Shown here in pieces: positions 1 through 11,215 of a stretch of DNA of 64,000 nt (its first letter is position 1; each line of letters begins with the position of its first letter). This stretch comes from Epiperipatus broadwayi. Taxonomy: Eukaryota > Onychophora > Udeonychophora > Euonychophora > Peripatidae. Below the pieces are notes generated by a model. That model was not told the origin of the DNA. It saw only the letters and a program-made list of their open reading frames with translations, and did not search any database. The DNA is taken from the NCBI GenBank assembly GCA_028023455.1, contig JAQFVV010012397.1:1419501-1483500 (forward strand). The letters run 5' to 3'. A program made the position numbers and the translations under genes.

Positions 1-439
1 TTTACTAAAACATTAACAATTGCAAAATATTAGTGATACGAATATAAAAGAAAAAATTATCAAAATTCTACACTTTCTTAATAACCATAGATCTCAGAAC
101 TGAAACTAGCATCAGGTATACTACAAGATTTGCAATGAGAATTGATAACTGCGAAAATACCTTTTGCAAGTAATAAATTTGGCTTTTTAATTGATCATTG
201 TGAAATCTCATTAATCATTCAAATCATTTTGTCATTACGTTACATTCTACAGATGCATTTAAAAACAAATGACTATTACATTGTATTTCATGGTCAATTA
301 GCACTTAGCAGTTGGCCACAGTCTCTTATATTTTTACTTATTTGTTCAGAATTTATCAATAACAAATTGTTACATTTTGATTTAAGATTATCAAACTTAA
401 TTTACTCATAATTTTTGACACAAACCATCACATCAATGA
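1..439. other. AT-rich DNA, no feature recognised
   Basis: The 89-codon frame at 142-411 has no splice context or recognisable composition. I see nothing to annotate. Confidence 0.5.
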
Positions 440-715
440 TTATCATTAATCATTTATTAAACTAAAGATTATCTCTATCATAGATTTTTAAACTTTGAAC
501 TAAAGATTCAGCACAATGCATCTTTAGGTGTCATTTGTATTTGTTTTAAGAGTGTGTGATAGAGTGCATCGATAAAAGATGTTATAAATAGAAAAACAAA
601 TGAAATTGAATTAATCCTTGTGTATTTAATTAAAAATATATACTTATACAGACCTTTTAACTGGTTTAAAGTTTATAACTAGGCTATGGATAATCTCTAA
701 TTTAATAAATGGTTA
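440..715. repeat. Foldback repeat (family E)
   Basis: The left arm near 440-510 (ATTTATTAAACTAAAGATTATC...) is the imperfect reverse complement of 650-715. The centre holds a TTCAGCACAATGCATC stretch resembling the hammerhead-like core at 13,018-13,032. Related arms occur at 13,190-13,270 and 62,495-62,575. Confidence 0.6.
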
Positions 716-2312
716 ATGTAATAATTGTGTTTATCTGAGATGCTTTGACTCAAAGTTGTGTGAGCAGAGTAAGTTCAAAATGTAGCAATTTATACATTAT
801 TGCTCCCTATTCTAGAATTACTCAACTATTTCTTTATTCATTATTATTTACTATTCTCTAGAATTCTAATAGTGGTTATATCAAATATATATTACAAAGC
901 TGCTGCCTTCTTAATGCCTACCTCATGAAAATCCTTTTAACAATCTTACTTCAATATTTCTTTTTAAAAAGAGCTTACTAAATCTGTGAATAACAAATAT
1001 ATCACCAACCATAAAGATAATGCTAAAACATCTCAAACATACTGAAAAATTAAATTACTAATTGCATTTTTTGTGCAACTCAACATTGACTTTGTTACCG
1101 TTAGATAATTTTGCTGATTCATTATACTTTCCCTATTTTTTTCTCTATCTTATTTGTCCATCTTCCTGATGAGATTAAGGTCAGGATTGTTTTAGCATCC
1201 ACTTTTTTCTTAACAATTGATATTTGTTTTAAAATACATTTTATCTTTATAAATAACATAATCATTCACAAAATAAAAACTAATAACCAAAATGAATATT
1301 AACTTTATATTTAGGTGGATTGATAATTAAAATCTTTCTTAGTCATTTTTATTTTAGCACATTTCTAAACTATTGGGAATGTCAAAGTATAAATATCTTG
1401 CCTATTTTAGGAAGTTTTCAAAGTCTATAAAGCATCACTTGATTTCTTTTTTTTCTCACTAATGATAGTGTGTTGGTATTAGTTAATTAATTTAACTTCT
1501 ATTTTTGACTTTCATTAAAAGTACTAACTATTATTTCCACAAATTAAAAAATGGGAAATATTAGTCTTTTTTTTTTGGTAATATTTATTGCATTGTATCT
1601 TTTTTTTACCTGAAGATAAATTTAAAATTAATTCTTTGCAAATATTTTAGTGAGGTTTACTTTGCTATATGTACCTGGAATAAACGTTTTTTAAAAAATA
1701 GTTAAATCTCGAATCCATTGTCAGCTCTTACATTCACACTAAAGGTAAACAATTGAAATTTACAATTTTAACATCAATTAGGGTATTGCATCTTTTGAAC
1801 TTTATCATCAAAAATAATGGATACAGCAATAATTTTTATTATACTTAATGCATTAATGTGCATAATTTCTAAATTACAATAAATTGTATCAAATATAAAT
1901 ATCTACTATATATTTATGGTACAGTATTTTACCAATTGTTAATTTTGCTATATCTTCATATGAATAATATTTATATTTTAATAAATGGTAGCAACAAAAA
2001 AAATTATTTAAAAGTTCATACAGGGGACATCTTATTTTATTTCCATCTTGAAATCTAGAATTCATGATGAATAGTATTTTTTGTGTAAGCAAGAAACTCA
2101 ATTTTGACTAATAAAATCACAGTGCATACGGTTGTTTTTTAAAGATAATGTAGTACAAAATAACATCAAGAATTTTTTTTATTTTTTTCAATAGTTTTGT
2201 TTAATTAATTAGCTTTTTTTTTTAATGAAAAGCCATTTTTTCTTTTATATATTCATTGTTGCTAATATTTAAAGTATTATCGTTTGTCTCATTTTTTATT
2301 CTCTTCTTTAGA

Positions 2313-2397
2313 TGATCGTCAACAGATTCAACAAATTCTACAAACTATAAAAAGAAATATTAATTTGGAAACAAAAATTGAAAAATTACAATTACAA
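2313..2397 (+). CDS. Coiled-coil exon of an unidentified plus-strand gene
   Basis: The segment lies between a pyrimidine-rich acceptor (CTCTTCTTTAG) and a donor (GTAATT). It is open in one frame, DRQQIQQILQTIKRN followed by INLETKIEKLQLQ. The sequence is strongly polar and heptad-like, typical of a coiled coil. It needs two bases from an upstream exon and ends in phase 0. I do not recognise the protein. The next possible exon starts at 5,479, and the intron between would contain a Penelope-like foldback. Confidence 0.5.
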
Positions 2398-3099
2398 GTA
2401 ATTCATTTTTTTATTGAAAAATAATTAAATTTAATATTTATATAATTAGAATTATGTGGCACATCTGCAGTCGTAGGTTGTCAAATAAATGCTCATCATT
2501 GTGCCAGCTTAGGTTTTAATTATTATTAGTAGCCTCTACTTTTATTCACCATTCACTGTTTTAGTTGATAATACAGTCAAGGATGAGGACTATAATTTGG
2601 GACTTATGATTGTAAAAGTAGGAAATGAATGAGAATTGATATACATTTAGCCAATCTTTTAAAAAAAAAATTGTTTTATCAGAGAACATTAGATATCTGA
2701 AAATTTATGACAATGTTTTTGTGATTTTAAATTTTGAAAGTAAGACAGCTAGTTGCCATGCAGCTCGTAATTTTTTTTAAATATTTTAACAAAACTTTTT
2801 TTAAAAACTTGCTTTTTATATGTCTATAATCATCAATAAAAAATCCAACGTTTTGACTACTTTATATAACCTTTTTCAAGGCACACTAAATACATATAAA
2901 TAGTAATAAATTTTACATATTCCAAAAAAAAAATTATAATAAAAATTACAAAATATATTCACAATCAAAAATTCACCTTATCTCGCTCCCCTTTCCTATT
3001 GCAAACAATCACAACATAATCATAAAAACCTTTTTTAAATAAATAAAAAAAATCTATATATATAAAACATTCAATTAATAACCTATTATTTTCTTTTCT

Positions 3100-3406
3100 C
3101 TTTTTCCATTAACATTCTATTTAACTCTGGTTTTATTTCATTAATGTACATACCTTTTTTTATCATTGTTTCATTGTATAACTTAACACATTCCAAAGGC
3201 TTTATTTCAAAAACCCATGCTTGAATTTATACATTCTTTCTCAAACAATCCAAACATTTTATAAAATAAACTGAATTCATAATCTCTAACCTATTATAGT
3301 CTCCATTATTATTAATTTAAAAATCTAAACTTGCTTTCTTTTTATAAACTGGACAAATTGAAACATTATATTTCATATTAATCGTTTTAACTAATTTCTT
3401 AACTTG
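3100..3406 (-). pseudogene. PLE GIY-YIG end region (minus arm)
   Basis: Reverse complement closely matches 4,710-5,110 of the plus arm (CCAGTTTATAAAAAG, AAGCCTTTGGAATGTG) but lacks about 70 bases of the endonuclease part. Confidence 0.7.
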
Positions 3407-3867
3407 GTACTTTATTAGTATAGCTGCGGTGGCTTTTTCACTTCCACAATAAATGTGTTTATAATCATTTGACATTTTCAGTTATTGTCTAGATTTTTTT
3501 CTGGCAACAGCTTTTTTTCCATTGCATCTTTTCATTGATACTCTACCTGTGTGCTATTTATACTTTTTATTTTTCATTATTTTACTTAATACGAATTTCA
3601 TTCATGAGTTGTTCATGCTGATAGATGTTTCTGATATATATAGAGTATATGAGCACAGACTTTCACACTACTCACCACTATTCTAACTACAAACTTTTTT
3701 TTTATTCAACTTTATTTTTGTCTAACTTTTTTTTTTTTTGAAGTTAGAATATTAATATTAGCTTACAATTATTTTTAATATTGATCACTTTTATTTATTT
3801 ATATTTTGTGAAAATAACACATTTATTGTGGAAGTGAAAAAACCACGCGGCTATGCTAATAAAGTAC
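3407..3867. mobile_element. Terminal-inverted-repeat element nested in the PLE
   Basis: Both ends read GTACTTTATTAG(T/C)ATAG and continue as inverted arms of about 50 bp, up to TTCACTTCCACAATAAATGTG. The flanking PLE sequence resumes on the other side, so it inserted after the PLE. It has no coding capacity. GTGGAAGTGAAA also occurs near 12,258, so the family is repeated. Confidence 0.7.
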
Positions 3868-4076
3868 TTAAATTTAATAAATAAATATTTGGATATATTA
3901 AAACCAACATAAATAATTTTTTCTCTATTCCTATTATCTAATCCCATTCCATTTTTTATTTTATTCATTCCTAATAATATCAACCTCATTCTTAAACAAA
4001 TTACTATTTGAACATAACTTAATTGCTTTAACAATTTTATTATCAATATCTGAAAACCAATTACTTGACAATCCAA
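3868..4076 (-). pseudogene. PLE RT-linker fragment (minus arm)
   Basis: NKIKNGMGLDNRNREK followed by IIYVGFNISK matches the plus-arm frame at 4,587-4,784. It continues the RT fragment after a frameshift and is broken by the inserted inverted-repeat element. Confidence 0.7.
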
Positions 4077-4186
4077 AAAATGTTTTTTTTTTTTTTTCTA
4101 AACACAGATATTTCTATAAATACATTATTATTCCTACCATTTTTTTAAAAAATTCTAACATCCATATATTCAAAAACATTAATGTA

Positions 4187-4537
4187 TTATTTTTCCATAG
4201 TAAACTTTATTTTTTCAACTCTACCATTAATATAATTCAAAAAATTATCTGCATTTCTTTTATTATCATTGAAAACCATAAAATAGTCATCAACATATCT
4301 AACATAAAAAACTGGTTTATTCCTATTATAATTAAAAAATTGCTCTTCAAACCTATACATGTATATTTCTTCCAAAAAACCACTTAGACTATTACCCATA
4401 TTTAAACCCTCTTTTTGCTTATAAAATCCATCCCCACATTTAAAAATAAGGTCCCTACAACAAATCATTAATATCTCATATAAAATAAAACCCTCAATTT
4501 TTAATTTTACCCCTTTATCCTTTCTATATAAATCCAT
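4187..4537 (-). pseudogene. PLE reverse transcriptase fragment
   Basis: The 116-residue frame contains GLNMGNSLSGFLEEIYM (residues 44-60, RT motif B region) and YVRYVDDYFMVF with the catalytic YVDD at 81-84. This style of RT is typical of Penelope-like elements. The N-terminal half of the RT is missing, and the frame shifts before the linker at 4,076-3,868. Confidence 0.85.
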
Positions 4538-4586
4538 ATTACAAATAGCAATCTCTGGATATGTTCAAATAGTAATTTGTTTAAGA

Positions 4587-5130
4587 ATGAATGTTAATAA
4601 AAATATAAATAAAATAAAAAATAGAATGGGATTAGATAGGAATAGAGAAAAAGTTACTTATGTTGGTTTCAATATATCCAAAGATTTATTTATTCAAGTT
4701 AAGAAATTAGTTAAAATGATTAATAGGAAATATAATATTTTAATTTGTCCAGTTTATAAAAAGAAAGCAAGTTTAGATTTTTAAATTAATAATAATGGAG
4801 ACTATAATAGGTTAGAGATTACAAATTTAGTTAATTTGATAAAATGTTTGGATTGTTTTAGAAAGAATGTAGAAATGTATGTTGAGACTAGTAACAATAA
4901 ATTAAAAACTAGATTAAAACAGCATTTAGGTGATAAAAATTCTGCTGTTTACATTCACATGAATAAATTTAAGCAAGGGGATTTTAAAATAAAGCCTTTG
5001 GAATGTGTTGTTATACAATGAAAGAATGATAAAGGTATGTACATTAATGAAATAAAACCAGAGTTAAATAGAATGTTAATGAGAAAAGAAAATAATAGGT
5101 TATTAATTGAAAGTTTTAAAGAATATATAG
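4587..5130 (+). pseudogene. PLE RT-linker and GIY-YIG endonuclease fragment (plus arm)
   Basis: The frame 4,587-4,784 has MGLDRNREKVTYVGFNISKD (linker). After a stop, 4,836-5,021 has CLDCFRKNVEMYVETSNNK and TRLKQH, the YVG-T..L..RL.QH pattern of the GIY-YIG endonuclease carried by many PLEs. Stops show that it is inactive. Confidence 0.75.
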
Positions 5131-5277
5131 ATTTTTTTTTATTTAAAAAAGGTTTTGTGATTATGTTGCGATTGTTTACAATAGGAAAGGGGAGCGAGAT
5201 AAGGTGAATTTTTGATTATGAATATATTTTTATTATATGTCTTTTTTTGGAATATATGATGTTTATTATATATTATG

Positions 5278-5314
5278 CCTTGAAAAAGACTATATAAAAT
5301 AGTCTAAACATTGG
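5278..5314 (+). ncRNA. Decayed hammerhead-like stem-loop in PLE end
   Basis: CCTTGAAAA, then a perfect 7-bp hairpin AGACTAT/ATAGTCT with loop ATAAA, then AAACATTGG. The layout matches the hammerhead motifs known from PLEs (CUGANGA, stem II, GAAAC), but both core strands are mutated. The minus-strand partner is at about 2,882-2,842. Confidence 0.45.
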
Positions 5315-5478
5315 ATTTTTTATTGATGATTATTAGTAATATAAAGAGCAAGTTTTTGTTTGTTTATTTATATATTGGCGATTTATGAACTACTTTGGAA
5401 AGAACTGTGTGGTTTATATATTAAATTCTGTTTTTTTTTACTAGAAATTGATCTTGCTCCATTTTTTTAATGTTTTAG

Positions 5479-5889
5479 AAAAAAATCAGAGAATACTCAC
5501 ATTTGCAGCTCTACCATGCTATAATGATATTAATAAAGATTTTATATAGAAGTGATAAGGATCTAAAAAGTTTTTTTTTAATGGCACTACCATGGTTCTA
5601 TTTTGTCATCTCATATATATATATATTATTTATATTATTTGGTATATTGTTTAGACAATTATTTCTCTATTCACCTAATTCTTTTAAAATATCTACAATG
5701 GCATCATTTACTGACATTTTCCTTTTTTTTTTTTATGTAACGTTTTACTTAGCATTTCAAAAGTTGATGCCAGATTCTCTTATAAAACATGTCATTGTGT
5801 TTTTAGTAGAGATGTCAACTTTTCTTATTGCTGAAACAACTTTTTTTTTAATGAAGATATTTCATATTAAGCCAATAAACATCACATGA
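5479..5889 (+). CDS. Long open frame, possible next exon of the plus-strand gene
   Basis: An acceptor-like TGTTTTAG at 5,471-5,478 is followed in phase 0 by KKIREYSHLQLYHAIM and a frame open for 137 codons, which is long for such AT-rich DNA. The later part is very hydrophobic with T-runs, so much of it may be non-coding DNA without stops by composition. The stop lies inside the left end of a foldback repeat that starts near 5,866. It would follow the 2,313-2,397 exon in phase. Function unknown. Confidence 0.3.
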   Translation, partial: KKIREYSHLQLYHAIMILIKILYRSDKDLKSFFLMALPWFYFVISYIYILFILFGILFRQLFLYSPNSFKISTMASFTDIFLFFFYVTFYLAFQKLMPDSLIKHVIVFLVEMSTFLIAETTFFLMKIFHIKPINIT

Positions 5890-6232
5890 TCACCATTTCT
5901 TATGCTTGCTTATAACTATTATTAAAACAGGTAAGACTCCCCATACAATATTGCCATTCAGTGCAAGCCAGAATAATCAATGGATGCCAGAAAGGTCTGT
6001 GCATAAAATCCCCATCTAATGCCTACTCATCCAATATCCCCAGACTAGTTTCTGCCTTGTGGCCTTTGTCAGTGAGGAGCCTTGGATCTGAGGATTTTAT
6101 GCATAAGCCTTCTGACATCCATTGATTACACAGGCTTGCAATGAGTGGCAATATTGTATGGAGAGTTTTGCCTGTTTTAATAAGTTATAAGCAAGCATAA
6201 GAAATGGTGATCATGTGATGTTTATTGGCTTA
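5866..6232. mobile_element. Foldback repeat, family B, copy 1
   Basis: The left arm 5,866-6,010 and right arm 6,095-6,232 are reverse complements (TTAAGCCAATAAACATCACA at the left, TGTGATGTTTATTGGC at the right). The centre carries a minus-strand hammerhead-like core that is mutated (CTGACAA). Confidence 0.8.
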
Positions 6233-6600
6233 AAATCAATCCTGCCTAATATAATAGTGGCTATGGTTATTAAAAACCAAAGACCCCAAAATGTATAGGT
6301 ATTGAACTGAGTTCAGACCTATTTGACTATATAAGCTGATGGGCTTGGATTGAAAATATTAGTGTTTTCAGTTTAAGACTCACAGTTTTGTAGTTAAGTA
6401 GAGATAAAAGGTGGCTGCTGGAGGGTTGCATTAGATCTTCAGATTCAAGGTTCCTCACTGATGAAGGCCACAAGCCAGAAACTAGTCTGGGGATATTGGA
6501 CAAGTAGGCACTAGATATTTTATGCACCAGCCTTCTGGCATCCATTGATTACTCTGGTTTGCCTGAGTGGCAGTACTGTATATTGAGTTTTGCCTGATAT
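6233..6600 (+). mobile_element. Family B repeat, copy 2
   Basis: Contains the family's internal block (ACTGAGTTCAG, GACTATATAAGCT, TTTTGTAGTTAAGTAGAG, GAGGGTTGCATTAGATC), then the hammerhead-like core, then the terminal arm ending GAGTTTTGCCTG. Other copies lie at 11.2-12.1 and 20.2-20.8 kb. Confidence 0.75.
6452..6493 (+). ncRNA. Hammerhead ribozyme-like motif, family B
   Basis: Stem I is TCCTCA (6452-6457) with TGGGGA (6488-6493). The core CTGATGA is at 6458-6464. Stem II is GGC/GCC with loop CACAA and an A-A mismatch at its base. GAAA is at 6478-6481, a self-complementary ACTAGT stem III follows, and the cleavage base is C6487. All core bases of a type I hammerhead are present. The A-A pair next to the core and the two-base stem III make activity as a monomer doubtful. 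Confidence 0.55.
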
Positions 6601-8027
6601 TTCATATTTTTGGAATTTTTTTCCCTTTAGCTTTTTTTGCAATTTCTCAATTTGCCTTCCAGTCTGGAATTTTACAGAATTTCAAATATTCCATTCTTTT
6701 ATTTTAAAAGATTTACATATTTCTTTCTTAGTTTGTTTGTTGTTTTACTGGTTAATTACTTTTTATTATTATCTGTAAAGCTGTTATTCAATCAAGTATG
6801 TCATTTTATTGATCTCTTTCAACTCTTGAGCCACATTCAAGACTCTAATATTAAATAATCAAATTAGAAATCCCCAAAAAGATTGATTATAAGTAGATAG
6901 TAATGGTTGCAACAAAATTCCATTTTCCATAGCCAAAAACAAATCAAATAATTTTTCCACATTAATTTTTAAAAAAATGTTCTTGCATATATATAAAATA
7001 AAGCACAATATTCCACATACAGGAGTTTTTAACATTAGGCAAACAATAATGAAATAAAATGGATTATTTCAACAATCAGCAAACTAAGATTTTTATCAAA
7101 GGATCAAGAAATAAATATTTCATTCCATTTTAGTTTACTATTGTTAAGATGGTAGAGGTATATAATTTATATATAGAGGAAACTTATTAAATTCCTGTTT
7201 TACATATGAAATATGTGACCCAATATACTTCTGAAAATTATAGAATTGTTTGAAGCAGTTCTTGAAATCTATTGGAAGAATTATCTATAGAGACTTATCA
7301 CAAGTTTCTGGATATCCTGAATTGAACCCATGGCATATTCCTTTTCAATGTTAATTAATTCTGGAAATACTCAAAATTAATAGGAGCTGAATTAGAATTT
7401 GGGGAAAGTGTTCAAGTACAACAATGTTTTTTTTCCCAAAAATTCACGCACACTTTAGGTATTATATGGCCTTTACATTATCATGCAACAATGGCAGATC
7501 CCTTTGCACAAGATTTTGACCTGCAAAAAATCTAGAGCAACCAAGTTATAGTATTTATTGCATGATCTTCAGAGATGTACTTGCAGTTTTTATAATAAAA
7601 CCAAAAAAAGTGGAAAATGTTCATTTAAATTCATTGTTCTGATATTTTCATTACACACACTGGTGCCATGTTGTTACATTTATAAAGAATTCCTAATCCA
7701 TAATTGTGTTCATTGTATATTTTTGCAGTTCTCCACTCATTGTCTTTTTTGGCTAATTGTCAACAAGTAAAAGCATGTATACATTTTTTTCAGTTTTTCA
7801 GATCTTTTATTAAAATGTAATGGACAATGTTTTTGGGAATGCCAGTAAATTCCAAAAAATGTCAGCAATTTTTCACGTGGATCATCAATACTTACTCTGT
7901 AATCATGAATTTTGAAAACCATTTTAAAACATTTTTGTGACTCGTGGTTTCATGACTATATATAATTAGGATCATTTCAAATGCTTTAATAGCAGGTTTT
8001 CCCCATTTTAAAACAAAATTTAGGCTG
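6601..8027. other. AT-rich DNA, no feature recognised
   Basis: Several short frames (6,590-6,858; 7,558-7,770) have no domain or splice support. I see no repeats clear enough to call. Confidence 0.5.
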
Positions 8028-8078
8028 TTATAATATTCTATTATTTAGTTGTCTCAATCTGTCTTCAAGTAGAAAACT

Positions 8079-8334
8079 TAACATACACAATATGTCACAA
8101 AATTTGTTTGTAACATATTTATATATTTCTTTTTTAGTTAAATTATTTACTAAAAATAGCTTCAAATTTACATCAGTGTAATCAGGAATTAAATACAGAA
8201 TTACATGAACATACACAATGTCACAAAATTTGTTTGTAACATATTTATATATTTCTTTTTTAGTTAAATTATTTACTAAAAATAGCTTCAAATTTACATC
8301 AGTGTAATCAGGAATTAAATACAGAATTACATGA
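8079..8334. repeat. Tandem duplication, about 128-bp unit, two copies
   Basis: The block starting ACATACACAAT(AT)GTCACAAAA is repeated almost exactly from about 8,209. The long minus frame at 8,028-8,390 is a product of this duplication, with one peptide repeated. Confidence 0.9.
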
Positions 8335-8462
8335 AATACAAATACCGGTAAATGATTAGGAATAATTGGAACAAAGTAAGTGAATTTCATAATTACTTTT
8401 ATTGTTTTCTTAAAATTTATTATGTATATTTTCTATAAATGTATGTTGGCTTTATATATATC

Positions 8463-8719
8463 ATCATTTACAAATTGTTTTCATTATTCTTCAAATCTAG
8501 GATTCACCAAGTTCCATTTTTGAAGGGTCCACATTCCACATTTTATAAAGATTTATAATTAAAACATTAAAAATGCAAATACTTAAAATATATATTAAGT
8601 ATTTGCATTTTTAATGTTTAATTATAAATCTTTATGATATATCATGGAGTGCTGACCCTTCAAAAATGGAACTTGGTGAATCCTAGATTTGAAGAATAAT
8701 GAAAACAATTTGTAAATAG
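8463..8719. mobile_element. Long palindrome (foldback), 257 bp
   Basis: The left arm ATTTACAAATTGTTTTCATT and right arm AATGAAAACAATTTGTAAAT pair along nearly their whole length. The centre is near 8,591 (AAAATATATATT). A near-perfect hairpin of this size is typical of a young non-autonomous foldback element. Confidence 0.85.
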
Positions 8720-9156
8720 ATAAATACCAACAAGGAACATTTGCAAGAAGTTACAAAATGATAACACCAAATCAGCAACTTCAGAATCTGTGGATGACAA
8801 ACAAGATGTACCAGAAGATTGTTGTAAAAAAAGCTATGAAAATGAGGCAGAGTTGCAGGAAAAACTTCAATATTGATTTTTTATGGACATTGATTTTAAA
8901 TAGTAATGGCAGCATTAAAATAAGAAGGCACAATATAGTTGTCTCCCTACCTGCCTTGCTAAATTTTTAGACGATCTAGCAGGAGAAATGTAAAGATAAA
9001 AATCATTCTTGCTTCAAAGATATAATACTATGATGTATTTATTGTGTGATAGCTTTATACAGAAGTCTTCAAATCCAGTAATAATTTTATTTCTGTGTAC
9101 AGCAGATGGAACTGATTATTTTTTGTTGCATTATGAATAACAGTGCTTACAATTTA

Positions 9157-9352
9157 TTCTCTACTATTTATACTATGGAAGAGGAAAAGATTGCATAGCA
9201 GCATCTAATTCATTATGAAATTTGACAATTATGTCACAAATGAAATTGTATCTTTTCTCTACTATTTATACTATGGAAGAGGAAAAGATTGCATAGCAGC
9301 ATCTAATTCATTATGAAATTTGACAATTATGTCACAAATGAAATTGTATCAT
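9157..9352. repeat. Tandem duplication, 98-bp unit, two copies
   Basis: TTCTCTACTATTTATACTAT recurs 98 bases later, and the sequence up to AATGAAATTGTATC is the same in both copies. Confidence 0.9.
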
Positions 9353-9583
9353 TTGAAGACCATTGTCTATTCAAAATGCATATGCCACATAAACTATAAA
9401 AATATGGTAGAAAAATTAGGTGTTTGACAGATGCCATAACCAATTATCTTTTTACTGTCTGTATCACTAGAAGGAAAAAATGTGTTCCCTCTCATTTTAT
9501 GATCAGATTAGCAACAGAAACTTAATAGATGATACACATCTATATAATTTCTTTATATTCAGATATATGGATCTCCCATTATT

Positions 9584-10560
9584 TTGTTAATTCAAAACAA
9601 AATAAAGAGCAGATGTCTTTCCCATAAAAAAATGTCTAGTCTTAGTTTATTTACTGGAGAAGTAATTTTATTATCATATTTAAAAAATCAAGTGGCATTG
9701 ATTTTTTTAATACATTATTCTGCAATCATGATGCTGAGAAACCATAAAAATAATAGATTACTAGTGAAGTCAACTTTAATAGAAAATATGAAATTATTAA
9801 TTAGAAATAAAACAATGTGATGGTTTGTGATAATTTTTCTTGCAGTGACATATATAAATGGAGTAAATACCTTGCCTATATTATTTAACACTACAAAAAA
9901 ACCAAACCAATTGATCAGTTTTTAAAAGAACTGGCCAAAACTTTAGCTAAATCCCACTGGCAAAAATATGAAGCATGTAAATCTATAGGTAAAAAACAGT
10001 GAGCAATGATGCCATTGGACAAGTGGTTTGTAGATGGAAAAAAACATAGTATTGCTGTCATATATCATTAAGAAGGAAAGACTTTTATGCATATTGAAAC
10101 AATTGTAAATCAATTTGTCTAGAACATGTCAAGAAATCATGCCAAAATTATATAATCAATCATTAACAATAAGTTTTTAAAGATAAAATGAACATTTTTA
10201 AAAAATTGCTTTTATGAAACATGGAAGTAATCCTAAAATTGGCTATTTTATATAATACCAACATGTGGAACCTGTGAAATTTTTACAAGTTGTAATAGTT
10301 AGGGGTTAAAAGTGATCATAACACAATAGACACCCAAATATTAGGAATGAAATGTGCATTGCCATGACAGATTTTGAAAAAGCATTTCTATGAACATCTC
10401 TGGAAGTTAATAGCCATATATATTTTTATATTACTAATATGGAAACAATGAAATTAATAGAATTAAATTTGGATGAAACTTTTATAGAAATGATTTAATA
10501 TTAAAAGAAAATATACCTATATCTTTATATTTGTGAATATGAACTTTGAAAAGCAGACAA
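9584..10560 (+). pseudogene. MULE-like transposase remnant (tentative)
   Basis: Broken plus-strand frames contain, in order, CNHDAEKP near 9,720 (FLYWCH-type histidine context), DKWFVDGKKHSIAV near 10,020 (like the W..DGTF block of Mutator-like transposases) and TDFEKAFL near 10,370 followed by YFYITNMETMKLIELNLDE (like the DFE.A...F.GC.FH..Q...R block). Stops and frameshifts are frequent. The assignment rests on motif order only. Confidence 0.4.
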
Positions 10561-11215
10561 TAGTAGGCAATAGTTTTGATCTATATTCATATATTAATAA
10601 TCTGAAAAAAAACTACATGAGCTGGATGGAATAAAAATTTGCTGAGCAAACAAAAGATCCCTGGATAACAAAAATTGAATTGAATTTTGAAACATACAAG
10701 ATTGAAAATAGTAGCAAATACTGTTCCAAAAATTGTCCAGTAGTGCATTTGTAAAAATAAAGTTTATAGAAAACTAAGTTTTTAAAATGTTTGTTTAGAA
10801 TTTATTTATTTAAGAGTAAATATGCGGTACAAATATTAATGCAAGCGCTTTTTTTTTTTTTTTTTAGGTGTTCTACTTTTTTTGTTTTGCGGCAATACAA
10901 TATTTTTTCCAGTACTTCCATAAGTAATAATGCTTTTACGAAATATGTATATAATAACAAATTTATAACTTTTAAAAATGCAATATTGTTTTAGTTATAT
11001 TAATTTTTTAAACATGAATTGTTTATTTAGTGGATTTTTTAAAATATTATTTTTGTAAATAAAATCTTTTTATATGTAAATAATAAAAAAGAAATATATG
11101 TTTTTGTTTGTTTGTTTATTGACTGATTTTTTTAAAGAAACTGATAATTTGAAATAAAAGCAATGGGACATCAGAAATTATTTCAAGTTGTTACTAAGTT
11201 GTGTTTAAATAGATA
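10561..11215. other. AT-rich DNA, no feature recognised
   Basis: Contains a T-run at about 10,849-10,866 and no supported gene. Confidence 0.45.

Larger units (their letters stand above)
2808..5358. mobile_element. Penelope-like foldback element 1 (head-to-head PLE copies)
   Basis: The outer ends are inverted copies (AAACTTGCTTTTTATAT at the left, ATAAAGAGCAAGTTT at the right). The minus arm, 4,537 down to about 2,808, carries RT, RT-linker and GIY-YIG fragments. The plus arm, 4,587 up to 5,358, repeats the linker and GIY-YIG parts nearly word for word. Each arm ends in a stem-loop followed by AAAC(G/A)TTGG, a decayed hammerhead-like motif. A separate inverted-repeat element interrupts the minus arm at 3,407-3,867. 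Confidence 0.85.

Noticed and set aside
8028-8390. 120-codon minus-strand frame as a gene
   Set aside because: The peptide is one segment repeated twice because of the 128-bp tandem duplication.
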